DNA of 64,000 bases from Chloroflexi bacterium UBA6077 (GTDB lineage: Bacteria > Chloroflexota > UBA6077): NCBI GenBank assembly GCA_002436065.1, contig DIXP01000039.1:1-64000 (forward strand), given 5' to 3'. This document shows, piece by piece, positions 17,984-26,596 of this stretch (position 1 is its first letter; every line of letters begins with the position of its first letter). The notes under the pieces were generated by a model. That model saw only the letters and a list, made by a program, of their open reading frames with translations. It made no database searches and was not told the DNA's origin. Made by a program: the position numbers and the translations under genes.

Positions 17984-20710
17984 ATGCGCCAAGTTCTGCT
18001 TACCATGTTCGGAGTGCTCGTCGCGCTGCTGCTGTTTGGCCTTTCCAGTGGGGACAGTGGCGTCCTGGCGGCGACCGATGCCCAGGTAGGGGCCAACGTC
18101 TCGGTGCCGTCCGCGCCCACCGGCTTCGGCTACGGCGTGAATTTCGGCAACCCCTCGGGCTGGAACAACCAGAGTCTTGCTACCGTCGCTTCCCGAGCTG
18201 GGGCCAACACAGCCAGGATCAAGCTGCCCGAGTACCACTTTGCCAGTTGGGGATACGACATAGAGTTCTCCAACGGAGACATGGGGGCTTACCAGTCCAA
18301 CGGCCTCGCGAACATGACCGGCATGCTTATTGGCCCCACCGCTGCCCACTCCACCTCCCCCAATGGAGGCAGCCTGGACCAGTACTCCCCCAAGAACCTG
18401 TATCAGCCGATATGGTCGAGTCCGGGGGTGGTCAATCCCAATAACTACTGGGCTGCTTACGTCCACAACGTCGTGTCCAGGTACAAGGGCCAGGTCAAGA
18501 TCTGGGAAGTCTGGAACGAACCGGACCTCGCATCCAACTGGTCGGTTACCCAGGGTTCCTGGTGGACCTCTCCGCCCAGCGCCGGAGACATGCCCAACTG
18601 GCACGATTCGATCTTCGCCTACATCCGGTTGCTGCGGGTGACCTACGAGGTGGCCAAGGCGGCCGATCCCAACTGCTTCGTGGCCACCGGCGGCATCGGC
18701 TACGAGAGCTTCCTAGACGCGCTGCTGCGCTATACAGACAATCCAACGGACGGCTCGGTGACCTCGGCTTACCCTGCGCGGGGCGGAGCCTGGTTCGACG
18801 CCGTCAGCTTCCACCACTACCCTCACTTCTCCACATACGACCAGGCAAACGGGACCTGGCTCCGTGGCACAGATTCCGATGCCATGGCTACCAGCTTCGT
18901 CGCTCGGCAGAACACCCTGCGCATGCAGTTGGATCGCTACGGCTACAACGGCTCTGCCTATCCTCGCAAGCTGTGGCTCGCCACGGAGTCCGGAGTCAGC
19001 TCCAAGCCGATAGGCAGCAACGCCGGCGGGGTGGACCTCTCACGCAACTACCTGCTGAAGCTGGCCATCCTGGCCCAGTCTGCCGGGGTGACACAGGTGG
19101 ACTGGTTCCAGCTGGCCGACACCGAGGCGGATGGCTCCGGGAGCAGCTCCTACGCCCACATGGGGTGGTACTACGATCTGCGCGGCAAGACCGTCGACTC
19201 AGCGCAGCTCAAGGCCGCGGGTACTGCCATGAAGAGTTGGGCAGCCGTGGTGCGAGGCCAGGCTTTCGATGCCGCGGCCACGGCTTCCCTGGGACTGCCG
19301 GAGGGCGCGCGCGGCTACGTCTTCAGGGGGCAGGATGGCCGCAAGAGCTACGCATTGTGGGCCGTCACCTCCGGCAACAGCGAATCCGCCAGCGCTTCGG
19401 TGCAGTTGCCTACCGGCGTGGCGCTGCTGGAGAGGTGCTGGGACTACTCTGCTACCCAGGCGACTCGTACCCTTACCCCTTCGGGCGGGAAAGTGGCGCT
19501 CAGCCTGTCGGCTATCCCGGTCTTTTTAACTGAGGCGGGTTCAGGCGGGACCGTTCCAACCTCAACGCCCACTGCAATACCCACCCCCTCTCCGACGGCC
19601 ACCCCTCCGGCGGCCACGGCGACGCCGGTTGCGACTCCTGCGGCTACTCCAACCCAACCCAGCAGTGGGTCGGGGTCCGGGGATGAGAAGCTGGCCAACG
19701 GCGGCTTCGAGAGCGGAATCGCAGGCTGGTTCGTTCCCTCCTGGTTCACCAACGTGGCCGGCGTGGATGGGTCGCAGACCCACAGCGGGGGCAACGCGCT
19801 CCGCTTCCAGGGCAGCAGCAGCGGCCCCTATGCTTACCAGGAGGTCCCTGCCTCTCCGGGCGAGCAGGTAAGCTTCTCCGGTTGGATCAACGTTCCCGAG
19901 CTTAAGGGTACCATGAGCCTGGTTATGGATCTGGTGTCTCGCCATCAGAACAACGGCGACTTGACCACCACCAGGCTGGCCACCGTGACGAGCTCCACCA
20001 ACGGCTGGGTTAGGATCACCGGCTCGGCTGTCATGCCCGACCGGACCGCTTCAGTGCGGCTGCGGGTCCAGTTCCCGCGGTTGGATGGAACGGCCTACCT
20101 GGACGACCTCTCATTGCAGTCGGGGTCTGGGGCAGGCTCCAGCGCAACCCCCACGGCGACAGCACCCGTACCCACCACGCCCCCGTCGACACCCCAACCG
20201 ACTGTGACAGTGCAGCCCACGCCGCCGCCCACTCCGACCTCCGTGCCCACCATAGCCCCGAGTGGCCAGTTGCTGGTGAACGGTGGCTTCGAGGGCGACC
20301 TGTCCAACTGGTACATACCCTCCTGGTTTGCCACCACAGCCAGCACCGACGGCACTATGGTCCATGGCGGCTCCAAGGCGCTCCAGTTCAACGGCAACTC
20401 CAGCGGACCCTACGTCCATCAGGACGTGGAGGCTACGTCCGGACAGAGGGTGGATTTCTCCGGTTGGGTGAATATCCCAGAGCGGAACAACGGGTTCTCG
20501 ATGGTGGTGGAGATGGTGGCCCGGACCTCGTCCAACGGCGTCCTCACCACCTTCCCAATCACCATCCCAGGCGGCACGACCAGCGGATGGGTGCCGATCA
20601 GCGGCTCCGCGGTGATGCCCGATCGAACGGCCGTCCTGCGGATGCAGATTCGCTTCCCCAAGCTGGCCGGCACGGTGTGCTTCGATGATCTGTCGGTGAG
20701 CCGGAATTAG
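17984..20710 (+). CDS. Secreted clan-A glycoside hydrolase with two C-terminal carbohydrate-binding-like modules
   Basis: 908 residues. An N-terminal signal peptide (about 1-29, hydrophobic VLVALLLFGLSS) is followed by a (beta/alpha)8 glycosidase-like domain to about residue 510. Its acid/base Glu is E179 in WEVWNEPDL and the likely nucleophile is E335 in LWLATESG, the clan GH-A spacing (GH39/GH5-like). Two Pro/Thr linkers (about 524-560 and 712-757) each precede a ~145-residue beta-sandwich module. The modules are close copies: NGGFESGIAGWFVPSWF and NGGFEGDLSNWYIPSWF, both ending GSAVMPDRTA...R.QFP.L.GT. These resemble CBM4/9-type modules. The substrate is unknown. It probably acts outside the cell on plant or microbial polysaccharide. 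Confidence 0.78.
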   Translation: MRQVLLTMFGVLVALLLFGLSSGDSGVLAATDAQVGANVSVPSAPTGFGYGVNFGNPSGWNNQSLATVASRAGANTARIKLPEYHFASWGYDIEFSNGDMGAYQSNGLANMTGMLIGPTAAHSTSPNGGSLDQYSPKNLYQPIWSSPGVVNPNNYWAAYVHNVVSRYKGQVKIWEVWNEPDLASNWSVTQGSWWTSPPSAGDMPNWHDSIFAYIRLLRVTYEVAKAADPNCFVATGGIGYESFLDALLRYTDNPTDGSVTSAYPARGGAWFDAVSFHHYPHFSTYDQANGTWLRGTDSDAMATSFVARQNTLRMQLDRYGYNGSAYPRKLWLATESGVSSKPIGSNAGGVDLSRNYLLKLAILAQSAGVTQVDWFQLADTEADGSGSSSYAHMGWYYDLRGKTVDSAQLKAAGTAMKSWAAVVRGQAFDAAATASLGLPEGARGYVFRGQDGRKSYALWAVTSGNSESASASVQLPTGVALLERCWDYSATQATRTLTPSGGKVALSLSAIPVFLTEAGSGGTVPTSTPTAIPTPSPTATPPAATATPVATPAATPTQPSSGSGSGDEKLANGGFESGIAGWFVPSWFTNVAGVDGSQTHSGGNALRFQGSSSGPYAYQEVPASPGEQVSFSGWINVPELKGTMSLVMDLVSRHQNNGDLTTTRLATVTSSTNGWVRITGSAVMPDRTASVRLRVQFPRLDGTAYLDDLSLQSGSGAGSSATPTATAPVPTTPPSTPQPTVTVQPTPPPTPTSVPTIAPSGQLLVNGGFEGDLSNWYIPSWFATTASTDGTMVHGGSKALQFNGNSSGPYVHQDVEATSGQRVDFSGWVNIPERNNGFSMVVEMVARTSSNGVLTTFPITIPGGTTSGWVPISGSAVMPDRTAVLRMQIRFPKLAGTVCFDDLSVSRN

Positions 20711-20725
20711 TAACACAACACAACC

Positions 20726-20788
20726 ACTGAGACACGGAGGTGGCACGGAGGCCTCTCACTGCAACCTCAGTGATTTCTGTGTCTCAGT
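20726..20788. repeat. Inverted repeat of the GAGACAC type
   Basis: ACTGAGACAC (20726-20735) is exactly mirrored by GTGTCTCAGT (20779-20788), with a nested GGAGG/CCTC pair inside. It lies between two converging genes and may act as a terminator. A related, longer copy lies at 52472-52533. Confidence 0.65.
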
Positions 20789-20807
20789 AGAGAGTTCTGT
20801 CAGGTGC

Positions 20808-21548
20808 TTATAGCCCCAGGGTAAGAGAGAAGTAGGCTCGGGCCGATCCCACCGCCAGCATCGCGGCAGCGGCGAGGGCCAGGCCGATGAGCAGGGGGCG
20901 AGCCGCGGAACGGATATCCTTACGTTGGGCTTTGCCCGGCATCAAGCTCGCGCTCAAGGTGGCTCCTGCGGCTGAAAGGGCCACGATCACCCCGAGGCTG
21001 CTGGCAAGAGCGGTTGGGTAGAGGAGGGCTGGATGCTCGGAGTTGGCCAGGGCCACGGCGAGGGCCGCCAGCACTGCGTAGCCGACCAGGTCGCCCAGGT
21101 CGTCGACGCTGGCGGAGGGCTCGGGCTTTGCCCACAGCGAGTCGTTCAGCAGGGGGACTAGCAGGAGTGCAACGGATGTGCCTGCCGCAGTGCCCGTGGC
21201 GAGTCGCAGCAGGTTGGTGGTCTCGTACGCGACGGGGGTATCCCGGAGGAGGCCGATCAAGGAGTTGAAGCCGTCCAAGCCCATCAGGGCCAGGGTGGCG
21301 AGTAGCAGCCCAACGATGGGACCGGGTGGCAGAAGTGCCGCCCGAAGCTTCCCCTGGAACGCCAATCCCAGGAGCCCCACCAGGAATCCCAGGTAGATGC
21401 CGGTGCAGCGGGCGCACAGAGGCAACTGCTCCCCTGCCATGTGCAAGGAGTGCTCTGGCAGCTGGTGGCACACGGTGTAGCCGACGGCGCCGGCGGCGAC
21501 AAGCAGGGCGTCGTCCGACAGGGTCAGGGCCAGAAATAGAGCGGCCAC
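20808..21548 (-). CDS. DUF2085 integral membrane protein
   Basis: 246 residues with about seven hydrophobic segments. The family signature is present near the N-terminus: YTVCHQLPEHSLHMAGEQLP, then LCARCTGIYLG, a Cys/His set that may bind metal. Function is unknown. The second half (from about residue 85) is an unconserved run of membrane helices with ALLLVPLLNDSLWA and LVGYAVLAALAVALANSE. It begins at GTG 21548 with GGGGAC upstream. It follows clpB on the same strand after ~106 bases. Confidence 0.72.
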   Translation of the reverse strand: MAALFLALTLSDDALLVAAGAVGYTVCHQLPEHSLHMAGEQLPLCARCTGIYLGFLVGLLGLAFQGKLRAALLPPGPIVGLLLATLALMGLDGFNSLIGLLRDTPVAYETTNLLRLATGTAAGTSVALLLVPLLNDSLWAKPEPSASVDDLGDLVGYAVLAALAVALANSEHPALLYPTALASSLGVIVALSAAGATLSASLMPGKAQRKDIRSAARPLLIGLALAAAAMLAVGSARAYFSLTLGL

Positions 21549-21654
21549 GGTCCCCAGCAGGGGCCAACAGGGTCGAGGCAGTGCGGTGCTCCTGATGTCC
21601 TATGACCTGGGTCTCAAGCGGGCGATACGGCTTGGCACCATCCCGTGCCGCACC

Positions 21655-24273
21655 TTAGGCGAGCGGAGAATGCCTGTCAATAGGAGACTCTGTCGAGAAG
21701 GTCAGCTTCCCATCCTGGGCATCCACAAGGATGGTTTGGCCGGGCTTGAACTCCCCCTGCAGCACCTTCATTGCCAGGCTGTCCAGCACCAGCCGCTGGA
21801 TCGTCCGCTTCAGCGGCCGCGCCCCGTACACAGGGTCGAAGCCCTCCTTCGCCAGCAGCTCCTTTGCCCCGTCCGTTAGCTGCACGCCGATCTGCCGCTC
21901 CCCCAGCCTCTTCTTCAGCCGCTCCAACTGGATATCCACGATCTTCTGCAGGTGCCGCAGCTCCAGCGGGTGGAAGACGACGATCTCGTCGATCCGGTTC
22001 AGGAACTCCGGACGGAAGTGGGCTTTCATCGCCTCGGTGACCTGCTCCCGAACCTGGTCCATCGAAAGGCCGGACTTCTGGCCCAACTGGTAGAACTCGC
22101 TGCCTACGTTGGAGGTCATGATGATCACGGTGTTCTTGAAGTCCACCGTTCGGCCCTGGCCGTCGGTCAACCTCCCGTCGTCCAGGATCTGTAGCAGGAC
22201 GTTGAATACCTCCGGGTGGGCCTTCTCGATTTCGTCGAACAGCACCACGCTGTAGGGTCGCCGCCGTACCGCCTCGGTCAGCTGCCCGCCCTCTTCATAG
22301 CCCACGTAGCCCGGAGGGGCGCCGATCAGGCGGGATACGGTGTGCTTCTCCATGTACTCCGTCATGTCCATGCGCACCATCGCCTGCTCGTCGTCGAACA
22401 GGAACTCAGCCAGCGCCCTGGCCAGTTCCGTCTTGCCCACACCGGTGGGCCCGAGGAAGATGAAGCTGCCCAGCGGGCGGTTGGGGTCCTGCAGGCCGGC
22501 CCGTGCCCGGCGGACGGCGTTGGACACTGCCGTGATCGCCTCGTCCTGGCCCACCACCCGCAGGTGCAGCCGCTCCTCCATCTTGAGCAGCTTCTGGATC
22601 TCTCCCTCCATCATCTTGCTGACGGGGATCCCGGTCCACTTGCTGACTACCTCGGCGATGTCCTCCTCGTCCACCTCCTCCTTCAGCATCCTCTGTCCGG
22701 TGTCCGCCGTGCCCAGCTTCTGCTCCTCTTCCTTGAGTTGCCTCTCCAGCTCGGTGAGTCGGCCGTACTTCAGCTCGGCGGCCCGTGCGTAGTCCGACTC
22801 TCGCTCGGCCTTCTCGCTCTCCGCCCGGACCTGCTCGATCTGCTCTCGCAGCTTCTGGAGCCGCTGGATGCCCTCCTTCTCTCGCTGCCACCGTGCCTTC
22901 ATGCTCGCGCTCTGAGCCTGAAGGTCGGCCAGTTCCTTCTCGAGATTCGCGAGCCGCCCCTTGGAGGTGGAGTCGCTCTCCTTCTTCAACGCCTCCCGCT
23001 CGATCTGGATCTGCATCAGCCGCCGCTCGATCTCATCAAGCTCGGCGGGCATGCTGTCTATCTCCATCCTGAGGCGCGAGGCGGACTCGTCCACCAGGTC
23101 GATCGCCTTGTCCGGCAGGAAGCGGTCGGTGATGTAGCGCTGCGAGAGGACCGCCGCAGCCACCAGGGCCGGATCCTGGATCCGGACGCCGTGGTGCAGC
23201 TCGTACCGCTCCTTGAGTCCGCGCAGGATGCTGATGGTGTCCTCCACCGTCGGCTCGCCCACCAGTACCGGTTGGAAGCGGCGCTCCAGGGCCGCGTCCT
23301 TCTCGATGTGCTTTCGGTACTCGTCCAGGGTGGTGGCTCCGATCGCGTGCAGCTCGCCCCTGGCCAGCATCGGCTTCAGCATGTTGGAGGCGTCCATCGC
23401 CCCCTCGGCCGCACCTGCTCCCACCACGGTGTGCAGCTCGTCGATGAAGAGGATGATCTCCCCCTCGGCCTCCTGCACCTCCTTCAGGACGGCCTTCAGC
23501 CGTTCCTCGAACTCGCCGCGGTACTTTGCGCCCGCGATCAGGGAGCCCAGGTCCAGCGCCACGATCCTGCGGTTCTTCAGCCCCTCGGGCACATCCCCCC
23601 TGGCGACTCGGCGGGCGAGCCCCTCCACGATGGCGGTCTTGCCCACACCCGGCTCGCCGATCAGCACCGGGTTGTTCTTCGTCCGGCGGGAGAGCACCTG
23701 GATCACCCTGCGGATCTCCTCGTCTCGCCCGATCACAGGATCCAGCTTGCCCTTGTGGGCCAGTTCGGTGAGGTCACGGCCGTACTTCTCCAAAGCCTGG
23801 TATTTGCCCTCAGGGTTCTGGTCGGTAACCCGCTGGCCACCACGGATCGAGGCCAGCACCTGGTAGATCCGGTCGCGAGCGATGCCGTACTCCCTCAGGA
23901 TGCGGCCGGCCGCTCCCCTATCCTGGTCGTCGGCGGCAGCTATGAGCAGGTGCTCGGTGCTGACGAACTCGTCCTTCAGCCGCTCGGCCTCGGCTTCTGC
24001 CCTATCCAGCAGCTGCTTGAGGCGGGGCGAGAGGTAGAGCTGTCCGCCGAAGACCTTTGGCAGACGCTCGATCTCCATGCGGAGCTGCTGGGTGAGGGCG
24101 GGCAGGGACACGCCCAGCTTTTGGACCACCTGGGGAACCACCCCCTCCTGCTGCTCCAGCAGCGCGAGCAAGAGGTGCTCGGGCTCCAACTGGTTGTTGT
24201 TCTGCTGCTCGGCCAGCCGTTGGCTGGCGAGCAGGGCCTCCTGGGCCTTCTCGGTGAACTTATTCACGTTCAT
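21655..24273 (-). CDS. clpB: ATP-dependent disaggregase ClpB
   Basis: 872-residue Hsp100 chaperone that solubilises protein aggregates with DnaK/DnaJ. Start ATG 24273 gives the canonical MNVNKFTEKAQEALLASQ; the frame is open to 24303 but that part is repeat sequence. Domains: N-terminal Clp-N repeats (1-150), AAA1 with Walker A GEPGVGKTA and DELHTVVGAG, the coiled-coil M domain (about 410-530, rich in Glu/Lys/Arg), AAA2 with GPTGVGKTE and VVLFDEIEKAH, and C-terminal domain D2-small. All motifs are intact. It is the last gene of the cbpA-hspR-clpB heat-shock operon. Confidence 0.96.
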   Translation of the reverse strand: MNVNKFTEKAQEALLASQRLAEQQNNNQLEPEHLLLALLEQQEGVVPQVVQKLGVSLPALTQQLRMEIERLPKVFGGQLYLSPRLKQLLDRAEAEAERLKDEFVSTEHLLIAAADDQDRGAAGRILREYGIARDRIYQVLASIRGGQRVTDQNPEGKYQALEKYGRDLTELAHKGKLDPVIGRDEEIRRVIQVLSRRTKNNPVLIGEPGVGKTAIVEGLARRVARGDVPEGLKNRRIVALDLGSLIAGAKYRGEFEERLKAVLKEVQEAEGEIILFIDELHTVVGAGAAEGAMDASNMLKPMLARGELHAIGATTLDEYRKHIEKDAALERRFQPVLVGEPTVEDTISILRGLKERYELHHGVRIQDPALVAAAVLSQRYITDRFLPDKAIDLVDESASRLRMEIDSMPAELDEIERRLMQIQIEREALKKESDSTSKGRLANLEKELADLQAQSASMKARWQREKEGIQRLQKLREQIEQVRAESEKAERESDYARAAELKYGRLTELERQLKEEEQKLGTADTGQRMLKEEVDEEDIAEVVSKWTGIPVSKMMEGEIQKLLKMEERLHLRVVGQDEAITAVSNAVRRARAGLQDPNRPLGSFIFLGPTGVGKTELARALAEFLFDDEQAMVRMDMTEYMEKHTVSRLIGAPPGYVGYEEGGQLTEAVRRRPYSVVLFDEIEKAHPEVFNVLLQILDDGRLTDGQGRTVDFKNTVIIMTSNVGSEFYQLGQKSGLSMDQVREQVTEAMKAHFRPEFLNRIDEIVVFHPLELRHLQKIVDIQLERLKKRLGERQIGVQLTDGAKELLAKEGFDPVYGARPLKRTIQRLVLDSLAMKVLQGEFKPGQTILVDAQDGKLTFSTESPIDRHSPLA

Positions 24274-24292
24274 TGTCTGTACCTGCCATTCT

Positions 24293-24388
24293 CCCTCTCC
24301 CACCTCGGTGGGAGAGGGTCGGGGTGAGGGGCCTGTCTGGTTACCTCCCAGGTCCCCCTCACCCTAGCCCTCTCCCGCGGGGAGAGGG
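24293..24388. repeat. Nested hairpins between hspR and clpB
   Basis: CCCTCTCCCAC/GTGGGAGAGGG (24293-24318) and CCCTCTCCC/GGAGAGGG (24368-24388) are small hairpins. In addition, 24310-24331 is an almost exact mirror of 24355-24376 (GGGAGAGGGTCGGGGTGAGG type). It fills the hspR-clpB gap. A diverged piece occurs at 62621-62641. Confidence 0.7.
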
Positions 24389-24394
24389 AACTCG

Positions 24395-24757
24395 TCACTC
24401 TTCCCTCAGCTTCGCCCTCAGGCGCCGGATCTCCGCCTCGTACTCCTGCTGCATCAGGACCATCCGCTGCTCCATCGCGGCCATCCTGTCGGTCATGTTT
24501 ATGATGACCTCCACACCCGCCAGGTTGACCCCCAACTCATCGATGAGCCTCCTGATCTGCTGGGCTCGCTGGATGTCCCTCATGGAGTAGAGGCGGATGT
24601 TGCCACGGGAGCGGCCCGGCTCGAGCAGCCCCAACCGCTCATAGTAGCGCAGCGTCTGTTGGTGCACGTTCACCAATCTCGCCGCGATACTGATGACAAA
24701 GAAAGGCTCGCTCTCCGCGTTGCCGTCTTCCTCTTCTTCCTGTCGTCTTGGACTCAT
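24395..24757 (-). CDS. hspR: HspR, MerR-family heat-shock repressor
   Basis: 120 residues. The MerR winged helix reads PFFVISIAARLVNVHQQTLR, YYERLGLLEPGRSRGNIRLY and SMRDIQRAQQIRRLIDELGV. It is followed by a C-terminal dimerisation coiled coil (MAAMEQRMVLMQQEYEAEIR). HspR represses dnaK/clpB-type genes by binding HAIR inverted repeats (CTTGAGT-N7-ACTCAAG) and is tuned by DnaK. The gene lies directly between cbpA (5 bases) and clpB, and HAIR-like sequences sit in both nearby promoters (25761-25781 and 25831-25851), so autoregulation is likely. Confidence 0.92.
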   Translation of the reverse strand: MSPRRQEEEEDGNAESEPFFVISIAARLVNVHQQTLRYYERLGLLEPGRSRGNIRLYSMRDIQRAQQIRRLIDELGVNLAGVEVIINMTDRMAAMEQRMVLMQQEYEAEIRRLRAKLREE

Positions 24758-24762
24758 CGTCT

Positions 24763-25731
24763 CTAGGACCTCAATTTGGCAAGCTCACTGAAGAGCTCTT
24801 TCTCTCGTTCCGTCAGCTTGGTAGGCAACACGGCTTTGACCTTGGCCAAGATGTCGCCCTTGCCACCACCCTGAAGGTGAGGCATACCCTGCCCGCCCAG
24901 GCGGAACAGCTTCCCGTTCTGGGTCTCGGGAGGGATCTTCAGGGCAAGCTTGGTACCCTTGGGCGTCGGCACGTGGGTCTCACCGCCCAGTATTAGAGTG
25001 GTGAGGGGAACAGGAATCTCTACCTGGAGGTCGTCGCCCTTCCTCTCGAAGTTGGGATCTGGGCGCACGGTGATCACCAGGTACAGGTCGCCCTTGGTGC
25101 CGCCGCCCATTCCCGGCAAGCCCTCCCCGGCGACGCGCACCCTGGAGCCGTTCTTGACTCCCGCAGGTATCTTTACTTCCAGCCGGCGGTTCTCTGGGGT
25201 CTCCATCTGGAGGATACGAGTGGTGCCGTTATAGGCCTCCGCCAGAGTCACCTCCACGGGGTGATCGAAGTCCTGGCCATGAGTGGGGCCTGCCTTGGTA
25301 CGCCAACCGGCTCGGCCGCCTCCACCTCCTCCTTGGAGGATCTCTTCCAGGATGTCGGAGAATCCTCCGAAGCCGCGACTGGTGCTTCCGAAGCCGCTGG
25401 GTTCCGAGCTCTGCCAATTCCGGTTGAAGCCGCCGCTCTCCTGGCCGAAGGCGCTCGGGTCGAAGCCGGCCTTGCGGGCCGCTTCCTCCTGTTGCTCGCG
25501 CATTTGCCAGTCGTGGCCGAAGCGATCGTACTTGGCGCGCTTGCTCTGGTCGACGAGGACCTCGTATGCCTCGCCGATCTCCTTGAACTTGGCCTCGGCG
25601 CCCTTGTCGTTGGGGTTGAGATCCGGGTGGTACTTGCGGGCCAGTTTGCGGTAAGCCTGCCGGATTTCTTTCTCGGGGGCGTTGCGCGCCACGCCCAGGA
25701 TATCGTAGTAGTCTCTCCTCGTTGTTGCCAT
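24763..25731 (-). CDS. cbpA: DnaJ-type co-chaperone without zinc finger (CbpA-like)
   Basis: 322 residues. The J domain (1-70) has the HPD motif in ARKYHPDLNPND. A Gly/Phe-rich linker follows (SGFGSTSRGFGGFSD, GGGGGG), then the two C-terminal substrate-binding beta domains (PVEVTLAEAYNGTTR, KIPAGVKNGSRVRVAGEGLP, LILGGETHVPTPKG). The four CxxCxGxG repeats of classic DnaJ are absent, so this is the CbpA/DnaJ type II class. It stimulates DnaK ATPase. First gene of the heat-shock operon, behind a consensus promoter. Confidence 0.92.
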   Translation of the reverse strand: MATTRRDYYDILGVARNAPEKEIRQAYRKLARKYHPDLNPNDKGAEAKFKEIGEAYEVLVDQSKRAKYDRFGHDWQMREQQEEAARKAGFDPSAFGQESGGFNRNWQSSEPSGFGSTSRGFGGFSDILEEILQGGGGGGRAGWRTKAGPTHGQDFDHPVEVTLAEAYNGTTRILQMETPENRRLEVKIPAGVKNGSRVRVAGEGLPGMGGGTKGDLYLVITVRPDPNFERKGDDLQVEIPVPLTTLILGGETHVPTPKGTKLALKIPPETQNGKLFRLGGQGMPHLQGGGKGDILAKVKAVLPTKLTEREKELFSELAKLRS

Positions 25732-25751
25732 GTGGCCACCTCTCGCGGCGG

Positions 25752-25780
25752 ATTATACGAGTTGAGTGTGCCTCTGTCAA
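25752..25780 (-). promoter_or_regulatory. Consensus promoter of cbpA-hspR-clpB
   Basis: On the minus strand TTGACA (25775-25780), exactly 17 bases, then TATAAT (25752-25757): a perfect sigma-70 promoter. The start would fall near 25745, only ~14 bases before ATG 25731. Confidence 0.85.
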
Positions 25781-25781
25781 G
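25761..25781. promoter_or_regulatory. HAIR-like HspR operator in the cbpA promoter
   Basis: On the minus strand CTTGACA-N7-ACTCAAC, compared with the HAIR consensus CTTGAGT-N7-ACTCAAG: 11 of 14 positions agree and the spacing is exact. It covers the -35 box and most of the spacer, so bound HspR would exclude RNA polymerase. Confidence 0.68.
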
Positions 25782-25830
25782 GTTCATGCCTCGAAAATTG
25801 TCAGAATATGATAAGAACACGCTCAAGGTA

Positions 25831-25851
25831 CTTGACATGCTAGATGTCATG
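25831..25851. promoter_or_regulatory. HAIR-like operator in the hsp20 promoter
   Basis: CTTGACA-N7-TGTCATG, with core palindrome TGACAT-GCTAG-ATGTCA (25833-25849). It keeps the 7-7-7 geometry of HAIR and overlaps the -35 box exactly as the cbpA site does. The right half departs from ACTCAAG, so the assignment is weaker. Confidence 0.5.
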
Positions 25852-25860
25852 AGATATGTT
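25832..25860 (+). promoter_or_regulatory. Promoter of hsp20
   Basis: TTGACA (25832-25837), 17 bases, TATGTT (25855-25860). Transcription would start near 25867, giving a ~95-base leader that ends in a GGAGGAGGT ribosome site before ATG 25962. A leader of this length could also hold a thermosensing fold, which I cannot establish. Confidence 0.7.
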
Positions 25861-25961
25861 TGTGGCGTGTTAGGCAGGGGGGCGAAGAACCCCCCGAAAC
25901 ATACTGGGGTCGCGGCTACAGGTCGGCGGCCCAGCTTTCCGGCAACGGAGGAGGTAGAGAA

Positions 25962-26414
25962 ATGGCTATAGTTCGATGGTCTCCCGCGAGGGATCTGGTG
26001 GCACTGCAGAACCAGGTGGATCGCATGTGGGAAGATGCTTTTGGCTCCGCCTGGGGACGGCGGACCGTGAGTTGGGATGGTGCTGCGGCGGAGTTCCCCC
26101 TGGACGTCTATCAGACGGACAATGAGTATGTGGCCAAGGCGTCCCTCCCGGGTGTGAAGCCCGAGGATGTCGACATCAGCATCGTTGGAGAGACACTCAC
26201 CATCAAGGCCGAGGCCAGGGATGAGAAGGAGGTTAAGGACGAGAGTTGGCTGCTGAAGGAGCGGCGCTACAGCAGCTTCGCCCGAACGATCACCCTTCCC
26301 ACCGAGGTGCAGTCGGACAAGGTGGAGGCGACGATGGAGAACGGCATCCTGACGCTGAAGCTGCCCAAGGCCGAGGCGTTGGTGCCGAAGACCATCAAGG
26401 TGAAGTCTGCCTGA
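25962..26414 (+). CDS. hsp20: Small heat-shock protein (Hsp20/alpha-crystallin)
   Basis: 150 residues. An N-terminal arm (MAIVRWSPARDLVALQNQVD) precedes the alpha-crystallin domain (about 45-140): FPLDVYQTDNEYVAKASLPG, VKPEDVDISIVGETLTIKAE, RRYSSFARTITLP and MENGILTLKLPK. The C-terminal tail VPKTIKV carries the I-x-V-type anchor. It holds unfolding proteins for the DnaK/ClpB system encoded divergently. Start ATG 25962 follows GGAGGAGGT; the frame is open upstream to 25860 but that is leader. Confidence 0.94.
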   Translation: MAIVRWSPARDLVALQNQVDRMWEDAFGSAWGRRTVSWDGAAAEFPLDVYQTDNEYVAKASLPGVKPEDVDISIVGETLTIKAEARDEKEVKDESWLLKERRYSSFARTITLPTEVQSDKVEATMENGILTLKLPKAEALVPKTIKVKSA

Positions 26415-26435
26415 GGGCTGCGACTTCTCCCAGCG

Positions 26436-26464
26436 GGGGGCGCGGACTTCGCGCCCCCTTTCTT
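26436..26464 (+). terminator. Terminator after hsp20
   Basis: GGGGGCGCG (26436-26444) pairs with CGCGCCCCC (26450-26458) around a five-base loop, followed by TTTCTT. Confidence 0.85.
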
Positions 26465-26596
26465 CGTCCATCTCCAGGATTGCGGGAAACTGGAGCCAAT
26501 CCTGCCTTCCTACCGTCATTCCTCGCTTGAACCTTGGCCCCCAGGCCGCTAAGATTCCACCATCGCGTGTGGGACCTGCTACAGGGAGGGGCAACA

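Noticed and set aside
22216..24327. 703-codon open frame on the plus strand
   Set aside because: It lies exactly antisense to clpB, is Leu/His-rich low-complexity sequence and has no ribosome site or family motif. It is a GC-driven shadow.
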